Below, in pieces: positions 6,528 to 11,376 of a stretch of 11,376 nt of DNA. This stretch comes from JAEXNA01 sp050486105 (GTDB taxonomy: Bacteria > Vulcanimicrobiota > Xenobia > Xenobiales > JADMJV01): contig JBJHCR010000216.1 in the NCBI GenBank assembly GCA_050486105.1, forward strand, positions 1-11,376, in the 5' to 3' direction. The first letter of the stretch is position 1. The number at the start of each line of letters is the position of its first letter. Below the pieces are notes generated by a model. The model did not search any database and was not told where the DNA came from. It was given only the letters and a program-made list of their open reading frames with translations. A program made the translations under genes and the position numbers.

Positions 6528-8069
6528 TCAGTGTTCCGACTCAGACCATCCTAGGGAACGCAATAAACGGCGAACCTTTCCCCAGGCAGGCGTCGCTTGA
6601 GCTTCGTTGCTCACTGTTCGAGCTAGAATCAAGAGTTGTTGCTTAAGTTCATCCTCTGCGGTGTTCAAAAGGTGGCTGAACGAGGGATCCAAAAGGTGAC
6701 TCGTGTTGGAGCCCCAGTGGCCGAGAACGCAATCTATAAAAATTTCCAGGCGTCGAGCAGCGGCCTGCATGTCATCCTCTCCTTGAAAATGGATGATTTC
6801 CATTTCCGATTGCCAGAGCTCAGCGGTCAAGGCGCTATGGTAGAGAAAAAGAGCTGTTCCAAAGTGATAGCCCTGGCGGTGGATCATGGAACGCCGGACA
6901 TCATCGACGGCTCTATGAAAATTTCCGTCTCGCAGGGAAAAGCCCACAAAGAGCATTCTTCGGGTCAGCAAAGTGGCTTGAACAATCCCAGACAAGGCTG
7001 CTCTCCGCTCGGAGTAGCGGAGGTAATCCTCTCGGCGGATCACTATGTCGTCCGGGGCCGAAACGCAGCCGTGCATTTTTAGAAGCCATCTCCCTGGCGA
7101 GTCTTGAGGTTGGCTGTACGGGAGAGTGCTCACCGGATTTCCCGATCCCACAGCTGCCAATTCAAAGAGTTGGTCATAGTTTTGGGTGATGACCTCGTTA
7201 GCAGGAAGGCAAGCGAGCAGACCGTGGAGGAGAGAATGGTCAGGATTCTTCTTAAAGAGTTCAGCGATGGACAATTTGATGGAAGTGCCACGATTGCGAT
7301 ATCTCCCCTCTAGCACACTACCACGGTCCAGCATATCCAGTTTAGAAAACTCCTCGAGTTCTGAACCCTCAATGCCGATACGCTTGGCCATCTCTTCAAG
7401 GAGACCCGTCCAACTTGGAAGTCCGGCGCTGCAACTCACTCCTGCTCCTAAGAAAAGAGCGAGACCCTGCTTGCCCCCGACACGGGCTAAGTCCCGAGCT
7501 TTCTCGACCAACTCATCGGGCAGGGACACCCAGGTTCCTTCTATCTCTTTTCTGGCCTTTTGCGCGGCGGCTAAGGCGGCAGCCGACCTAGTAACCAGCG
7601 CGATGTCTAGGTCAAACTCTTGAACGATCTTCAGTAAATCTCGGACCAGCGTTTCGATGACCTGCCCTTTGATCTTCGCTCCACCTCCCTTCCCCGTGCT
7701 GATCACGGGCAAGGCCAGAAGCGGCTTGGCTCTGTCGTTTCGAATCCTCTTCGAACGACGCAAATATTCTTGGGCGAATGCGCGAACCGAGCGACCGAGA
7801 GACCCTCTTTTGTGGCTCAGGATGTTCACCAGCCAAGGAGGGCTTCGTCTCTCAGGCCAGTTGGGGACTGGTATCGCCAGGAGATCTCCGTCGAGCCAGC
7901 CTTGGACAGGAACCTCACGCAAGGCCGACATCGCGGCGTGGAAGCCCTCAGGCTCGGGGGAAAGCCAGTAGTCTTCCACGCGGAAACCAAAATCCGTGGG
8001 GAGCAACCAAGCGTCGCAAGCGACCTTGGTGAGGTCGCCTCGAAAGATGAAGAGATGGCCGGCCACCAT
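6528..8069 (-). CDS. Macro-like domain fused to SIR2-like NAD-consuming domain
   Basis: I chose ATG 8069, giving 513 aa, because AGGA lies seven bases upstream and the first domain starts at once. A GTG at 8144 would add 25 residues that do not resemble the domain. Residues about 4-175 look like a macro (ADP-ribose-binding) domain: FIFRGDLTKVACDAWLLPTD matches the GDIT...DAIVNAAN strand, and ALPVISTGKGGG (119-130) matches the phosphate-binding loop. The NAAN asparagine is replaced by LPTD, suggesting binding rather than hydrolysis. Residues about 203-455 are a SIR2-like domain: GAGVSCSAGLPSW (208-220), TQNYD with Asn297, KMHG with His333 and VGFSLRD (375-381). The NAD-site residues are intact. 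A helical tail follows. SIR2-like domains act as NADases in Thoeris, DSR and SIR2-pAgo defence, and macro domains serve as signal receptors in some Thoeris ThsA proteins. An immune effector role is inferred. It is divergent from the zinc-ribbon gene. Confidence 0.88.
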   Translation of the reverse strand: MVAGHLFIFRGDLTKVACDAWLLPTDFGFRVEDYWLSPEPEGFHAAMSALREVPVQGWLDGDLLAIPVPNWPERRSPPWLVNILSHKRGSLGRSVRAFAQEYLRRSKRIRNDRAKPLLALPVISTGKGGGAKIKGQVIETLVRDLLKIVQEFDLDIALVTRSAAALAAAQKARKEIEGTWVSLPDELVEKARDLARVGGKQGLALFLGAGVSCSAGLPSWTGLLEEMAKRIGIEGSELEEFSKLDMLDRGSVLEGRYRNRGTSIKLSIAELFKKNPDHSLLHGLLACLPANEVITQNYDQLFELAAVGSGNPVSTLPYSQPQDSPGRWLLKMHGCVSAPDDIVIRREDYLRYSERRAALSGIVQATLLTRRMLFVGFSLRDGNFHRAVDDVRRSMIHRQGYHFGTALFLYHSALTAELWQSEMEIIHFQGEDDMQAAARRLEIFIDCVLGHWGSNTSHLLDPSFSHLLNTAEDELKQQLLILARTVSNEAQATPAWGKVRRLLRSLGWSESEH

Positions 8070-8226
8070 GGGCAATTCCTGGACCGACTGAGCGAACCCT
8101 TGCTCTGGATCCAGACAATTCGATAGAGTCAACAATATTTGCACATTGATCCAGGGTTTCTTGGTCGTTTAGGAAAATAGATTCTTAGTTAAGGCCGAGG
8201 ATTCTCTGATTTCGAAGGGACACTCC
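8070..8226. promoter_or_regulatory. Divergent intergenic region between macro-SIR2 and zinc-ribbon genes
   Basis: These 157 bp separate the divergent starts and presumably carry both promoters. AGGA (8080-8077, minus) serves the macro-SIR2 ATG, and AAGGGA (about 8215-8220, plus) lies six bases before the GTG of the zinc-ribbon gene. The part around 8130-8190 is AT-rich. No confident promoter boxes or operator repeats are seen. Confidence 0.4.
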
Positions 8227-9351
8227 GTGGCCGAGAGATGGGAGGATCGACTGATGGCTATACGTGAAGGGGCTTGGGACTGCCCCTACTGTGGACGGGA
8301 GCGCAATCGAGGCGCACACCAGTATTGCGGGAGTTGTGGTGCCGCTCGGGACCAAGACGTAAAGTTTTATCTTCCCGATGATGCGCGTCTGATCGAAGAC
8401 GAAGCGGAGCTTAAGCGGGCTCGCTCTGGACCCGATTGGAGTTGCGCCTTCTGCAAAGCTGACAATCCCGCCTACCAACAGTTCTGCACCGGCTGCGGGG
8501 GGGGAGCAGATGGTTCTCCGCCTCGACAGGTCAGCGAATCCCGACATGCCTCAGGCGGCACCACGTCCGACCACGACAAGTCAAGTCAGCAGCGAGCGAA
8601 AGGAGCCTCCATGACAGAACGAACATCCGAGAACAAGACCTCTCGCCTGCCCCTTTTTGCCGCCATTTTGGTCATGGTGGTTCTGGGACTCTTCTTCTTT
8701 TGTCGGAGCTCATCCGACGTTGGTACGATCGTCGATCATTCGTGGGAGCGGCAGATTGATATCGAGCACCTTAAGACTCGAATCGATGAAAAGTGGGACA
8801 ATGAACTGCCACGGAGTAACATTCGAGAGCTCTCCCGCAGCCGCCAAGTCCACTCCCACAATAAGATCCAGATCGGCTCGGAAACCAGGACTCGCAATGT
8901 CAGCGAACAGGTGCAAACCGGAACAAGGCAAGTCAAGGTTGGCACTAGGGATCTGGGCAATGGTTACTTTGAAGACATCATGAAGGACGAACCCATTTAC
9001 GAAACTGTCACCCGTCAGGAAACTTATCAGGAGCCGATCTATCGAGAGGAGCCTGTCTATCGCGACAAGGTTCGATTTGAAATCGATGAATGGAAAAAGG
9101 TCAAACACGAAACTGCAGCTGGAGGCGAGGGTATCGAGCCTAGGTGGCCGGAGGTACAGGTTTCCGGTGCCAAGGAACGTGAAGGCCCACGCCGAGAGCG
9201 GTACGTCGTAGGTTTCACCCTCTCTGATGGAAGTCGAGCCGAGTATGAAACCCGATCAGAGAGCGAGTGGAAATCATACAAGAAAGGTCAAACCCATAAC
9301 GTCCAAGTCAAAGGAGACAAAGTCGTGAAGATTTTGCCTCCGGACTCCTAA
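8227..9351 (+). CDS. Membrane-anchored double zinc-ribbon protein of unknown function
   Basis: This 374-aa protein has two zinc ribbons: C19-x2-C22-x11-C34-x2-C37 and C73-x2-C76-x10-C87-x2-C90. They are joined by DVKFYLPDDA and an acidic helix. A polar linker (95-139) leads to one membrane helix (about 141-159, LPLFAAILVMVVLGLFFFC). A conserved C-terminal domain follows with short beta-like repeats rich in Tyr, Glu and Arg, such as YETVTRQETYQEPIYREEPVYRDKV. The ribbons should be cytoplasmic and the tail outside if topology follows the positive-inside rule, but this is not firm. I recall similar proteins as conserved and uncharacterised in several bacterial phyla. The start is GTG 8227 after AAGGGA; ATG 8254, nine codons in, also has GGGAGGA upstream and is a real alternative. 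Inverted repeats and an IS element follow it. Confidence 0.85.
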   Translation: MAERWEDRLMAIREGAWDCPYCGRERNRGAHQYCGSCGAARDQDVKFYLPDDARLIEDEAELKRARSGPDWSCAFCKADNPAYQQFCTGCGGGADGSPPRQVSESRHASGGTTSDHDKSSQQRAKGASMTERTSENKTSRLPLFAAILVMVVLGLFFFCRSSSDVGTIVDHSWERQIDIEHLKTRIDEKWDNELPRSNIRELSRSRQVHSHNKIQIGSETRTRNVSEQVQTGTRQVKVGTRDLGNGYFEDIMKDEPIYETVTRQETYQEPIYREEPVYRDKVRFEIDEWKKVKHETAAGGEGIEPRWPEVQVSGAKEREGPRRERYVVGFTLSDGSRAEYETRSESEWKSYKKGQTHNVQVKGDKVVKILPPDS

Positions 9352-9368
9352 CAACTCTAGAAGGCAAA

Positions 9369-9388
9369 CCGGAAACCTTGGTTTCCGG
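9369..9388 (+). terminator. Perfect hairpin just after the zinc-ribbon gene
   Basis: CCGGAAACC-TT-GGTTTCCGG has nine-base perfect arms, starting 17 bp after the stop codon. Its position suits a transcription terminator, but no T-run follows on either strand. It may act Rho-dependently or as an mRNA 3' end stabiliser. GCAAA flanks the hairpin on both sides. Confidence 0.4.
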
Positions 9389-9411
9389 GCAAACTTCGAC
9401 AAAAGGGGTGA

Positions 9412-9484
9412 TAGAGGCCCGCACCATCACTGGATTCAACCGAGGTCCCCTCGGTTGTCAACTGACTTTCCGGTCGGGCCTCTA
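9412..9484. repeat. Nested inverted repeats abutting the IS left end
   Basis: An outer perfect 10-bp inverted repeat (TAGAGGCCCG at 9412-9421, CGGGCCTCTA at 9475-9484) encloses an inner perfect hairpin, CAACCGAGG-TCC-CCTCGGTTG (9437-9457). The inner flank adds ACC/GGT pairing with a one-base bulge. The outer right arm shares its last three bases with the first bases of the IS. This could be a bidirectional terminator, a REP-like element or the preferred target of the IS; the sequence alone cannot decide. Confidence 0.6.
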
Positions 9485-9501
9485 GGAGGCTGCTGATTTA
9501 A
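9482..9501 (+). repeat. Left terminal inverted repeat of the IS
   Basis: CTAGGAGGCTGCTGATTTAA is the exact reverse complement of bases 11357-11376. It defines the left boundary of the element. Confidence 0.95.
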
Positions 9502-9685
9502 CCCGGTTTCAGGATGGTATTTTCCTCGTTCGAGCATTTTTTGAGCGCTCGAAACACCTCGCGCTGTGGTTTTTCTTCTCCCTCAGGTCCAACCCGAGGG
9601 AGAGATGCGGTTTTCAGGGCCCACGTGGGCGATTTGAGGCGATGCAGCGCAGGGCAATGCAGGCCGCCTCTAGCTGCCTGGTCAT
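9502..9685. other. Noncoding left part of the IS with two hairpins
   Basis: These 184 bp lie downstream of the transposase stop. They hold a 7-bp stem (TTCGAGC 9529-9535 with GCTCGAA 9547-9553) and a 10-bp stem with one G-U pair (9578-9587 with 9593-9602, loop TCCAA). No gene is recognised. The frame that stays open here on the minus strand begins inside the transposase and has no family likeness. The hairpins could stop transcription leaving the element or fold as a 3' UTR. Confidence 0.4.
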
Positions 9686-11281
9686 TTAGAGCCCCACTCC
9701 TGCTAACTCTGGAGGTCCGGCGCGACCTGAGTTGGCTATAATTTGCGTTATTCGCCAGAAGTTGTTGGCGGCAGCTGTGAAGAGTGCTTGCAGCTTTATC
9801 CTGCGGCTCCCGAAGTATCTTGCCTGTCGAAGCCCATAGCTCTGTAGTCTGCCCTGTACCCTCTCTACAACCAAGCGGCGCTTGAAGTCTTCTCGAAACC
9901 CAGGTTCGGAGTTCTTTCGAAGCGCCTTTTGCAATTGGTCCTCGTGGTGATGGAGCCTCACCCATCTTCGAGAATGACCCTGGGCTAGGCAGTTCGCCTT
10001 CAAGGGGCAGCTTTCGCACTGCTCTTTTGAAAAACAGAACGCTCGGCATTCTCGACCCTTCTCATCTTTCCTGAAGGAAAACTGAAACGTCGTCTCTCCC
10101 GTAGGACAAGTTACTCGCTCAAGATTTGAGTCAATATCGAAATCTCTCTTGGTAAAGAGTGTGGTTTTTGTCGACGGAGCCGTGGGCAGTTTGGAGATTA
10201 TCTCGACTCCCTGCTGCTCCATGCTTGCCCTGAATTCCGCGTCGCCGTAGTGGCAGTCTCCGTACACCCTTTTTGGTTTCACCCCTCTAGCTCGTTGCCT
10301 CTCGAGCATCTCAGGGACAGGGTGCTTGTCGTGAACATTGGCTGGAGTTATTTCGATTTCTGTGACTATCTCTTTTTCGGTGGAATGGACGTGAGCCTTG
10401 TATCCCTTGATGAGCTTGCTCTTACTCTTCCTTGCGTGACGCATTTCCGGGTCGGCCGTGCTGAGAACACGGTCTTTTCCGCCCTCTTTGATGTTTGGTC
10501 CGCCAGGTTTCTTCTCGTCGATGTCTTGGCTGAGAAGCCTTTCGAGCAGTTCCAAGGCATCCTTTACGGACCCCTGCTCATATAGCTCTGAGCCTTTGAT
10601 GGCCTCCATCAGGGCTCGGGCATCAGAAACCAACTCTCCCAAGTATCTGCGCTTCGCCTCCTCGTCCTCCCAAGGGATATCGGGCTTCCCCTTGTTTTCC
10701 TCGGCCAAGTATCTCTCCCAAGGAAACGGATAGCTGAAGTTGTGTGGCACCTTCTTGGGCCAAGTTTTCAGTTGCTTGCGCACTTCTCTTAAAATCTTTT
10801 GAAGTTGAGTCCTCAAGAGAGTGTAGGTATCTTGTAGGGCTGCTGCGCCCTTAATTGGCATGGAATCCATCGCTTGCACGTCGTCTTCCTTGAGGCATCC
10901 GGAGTCGAGTGCGGCTTTGATACTCTTTTCAAAGATCAGGCTGTCCTTATCGTTTAGGATCAGGCGGGCACGAAAGTGGCTGAGCAAGCTTGGATGAAAA
11001 CCCGCGTAGTCGATAGAGACGTCAAGCGCCTTCTTGTAACGAAGGTCGAACTGGATCCGAGCCACCAGTTCTCGATCTGAACATCCGGTGTAGTTCTGCA
11101 GGATCAGGGCTCGCGCCAGAAGAGAGGGGGGCACAGTAGGGCGCCCCTTATTGCTGTCCTTATATATACCGGCGAAATCTTCGTCTCGGAACCAATCCGC
11201 GCCGTAACGGTGCATACGGGAAAAGAAACTATCCTCGGGTACGAGTTCGCCGCACCACGCCTCAATTTCGCAAAATGACAT
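9686..11281 (-). CDS. IS1182-family DDE transposase
   Basis: I chose ATG 11281 (531 aa), which has AGGAG 11 bases upstream and starts MSFCEIEAWCGELVPEDSFF like family members. The same frame is open to ATG 11305 and TTG 11326, so 8-15 more residues are possible. The N-terminal domain of the DUF772 type contains RPTVPPSLLARALIL, GCSDRELVARIQFDLRY and the helix after it. The catalytic triad is probably Asp139 (AMDSMP), Asp342 (VYGDCHYGD) and Glu473 (RRLVVERVQGRLQSYGLRQA). A Cys cluster (CPTGE, CRAFCFSKEQCESCPLKANC, between about 392 and 431) probably binds zinc, as in this family. The gene is intact. It catalyses cut-and-paste or copy-type movement of the surrounding element by acting on its 20-bp ends. 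Confidence 0.93.
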   Translation of the reverse strand: MSFCEIEAWCGELVPEDSFFSRMHRYGADWFRDEDFAGIYKDSNKGRPTVPPSLLARALILQNYTGCSDRELVARIQFDLRYKKALDVSIDYAGFHPSLLSHFRARLILNDKDSLIFEKSIKAALDSGCLKEDDVQAMDSMPIKGAAALQDTYTLLRTQLQKILREVRKQLKTWPKKVPHNFSYPFPWERYLAEENKGKPDIPWEDEEAKRRYLGELVSDARALMEAIKGSELYEQGSVKDALELLERLLSQDIDEKKPGGPNIKEGGKDRVLSTADPEMRHARKSKSKLIKGYKAHVHSTEKEIVTEIEITPANVHDKHPVPEMLERQRARGVKPKRVYGDCHYGDAEFRASMEQQGVEIISKLPTAPSTKTTLFTKRDFDIDSNLERVTCPTGETTFQFSFRKDEKGRECRAFCFSKEQCESCPLKANCLAQGHSRRWVRLHHHEDQLQKALRKNSEPGFREDFKRRLVVERVQGRLQSYGLRQARYFGSRRIKLQALFTAAANNFWRITQIIANSGRAGPPELAGVGL

Positions 11282-11292
11282 CTGACTATCAA

Positions 11293-11314
11293 CTCCTCGA
11301 AACATGTTCGAGGA
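11293..11314 (-). promoter_or_regulatory. Hairpin masking the transposase ribosome binding site
   Basis: On the sense strand TCCTCGAA (11314-11307), loop CATGT, and TTCGAGGA (11301-11294) form a perfect 8-bp stem. The 3' arm contains the AGGAG (11297-11293) for ATG 11281. A TATAGA box (11320-11315) lies directly before the 5' arm, so a transcript from it would begin inside that arm and could not form the whole stem, whereas read-through RNA would. No good -35 box is seen, so the promoter part is weak. Confidence 0.5.
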
Positions 11315-11320
11315 TCTATA

Positions 11321-11340
11321 CGACAAAACTCGACAAAACC
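11321..11340. repeat. Two tandem 10-bp subterminal repeats in the IS right end
   Basis: CGACAAAACT and CGACAAAACC stand directly next to each other 36 bp inside the right end. They may be transposase contact sites or upstream promoter elements. The left end lacks an obvious copy, although CGACAAAA occurs outside it near 9398. Confidence 0.45.
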
Positions 11341-11356
11341 ATGCGACAGAGTCCGA

Positions 11357-11376
11357 TTAAATCAGCAGCCTCCTAG
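11357..11376 (-). repeat. Right terminal inverted repeat of the IS
   Basis: This is the exact reverse complement of the left repeat over 20 bases. It ends on the last base of the window, so no flanking DNA or target duplication can be checked on this side. Confidence 0.95.

Larger units (their letters stand above)
9482..11376 (-). mobile_element. Complete IS1182-family insertion sequence, 1895 bp
   Basis: The element is bounded by 20-bp perfect terminal inverted repeats and carries one intact transposase gene on the minus strand, with no frameshift, so it may be active. The ends begin CTAGGAGG; CTAG is palindromic and could be a target duplication or part of the repeats. The window stops at its last base, so the right flank is missing. 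Length and gene content fit the IS1182 family. Between the left repeat and the transposase stop are 184 bp with two hairpins and no gene. Confidence 0.93.

Noticed and set aside
8070..8144. GTG 8144 as start of the macro-SIR2 protein
   Set aside because: The 25 extra residues do not match the domain and the upstream ribosome site is poor, whereas ATG 8069 has AGGA at seven bases. It cannot be fully excluded.
9498..10049. Minus-strand frame of 183 codons within the IS
   Set aside because: It overlaps the transposase C-terminus in another frame and shows no family features.
10250..10585. Plus-strand frame of 111 codons
   Set aside because: It is antisense to the transposase core and carries no motif.

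Overview
The window looks like a chromosomal contig end from a bacterium rich in large multidomain signalling proteins. GC content is moderate to slightly high, and several genes have Shine-Dalgarno-like sites. A PknK-like kinase/ATPase, a GAF-PAS-histidine-kinase-like protein, and a double zinc-ribbon membrane protein all suit an environmental lineage such as Myxococcota, Planctomycetota, Acidobacteriota or Cyanobacteria. The sequence does not settle the phylum. No rRNA, tRNA or CRISPR array was seen.

Bases 1-4930 hold a minus-strand signalling operon, in transcription order. First is an intact NarL-type response regulator (4930-4289). Next is a 69-nt gap and a short ORF with a strong ribosome binding site (4219-4127). 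Then come a 627-aa GAF-PAS protein with a degenerate histidine-kinase end (4133-2250) and a Ser/Thr pseudokinase-STAND ATPase gene (2253 to beyond base 1). The last two start at TTG codons that overlap the preceding stop codons, so translation is probably coupled. The two kinase-like proteins lack key catalytic residues while the receiver Asp of the regulator is kept. The operon may therefore signal by binding rather than by phosphotransfer from its own kinases. The two large proteins together resemble a split kinase-AAA-TPR-GAF-HK protein.

Bases 5011-6511 carry two plus-strand genes: a YchJ-type protein with a SEC-C zinc motif at both ends, and an endonuclease/exonuclease/phosphatase-fold hydrolase. 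Facing them, with a 16-bp gap, is a minus-strand gene (8069-6528) that fuses an N-terminal macro-like domain to a SIR2-like NAD-consuming domain. This is the best candidate in the window for an undescribed NAD-based immune or stress effector. Divergent from it is a protein with two zinc ribbons, one membrane helix and a conserved C-terminal domain (8227-9351).

A cluster of perfect inverted repeats (9369-9484) ends exactly where a complete IS1182-family element begins (9482-11376). The element has 20-bp perfect terminal repeats, an intact DDE transposase, and a hairpin that would mask the transposase ribosome binding site in read-through transcripts. The window stops at the last base of the element, so its outer junction is not visible.
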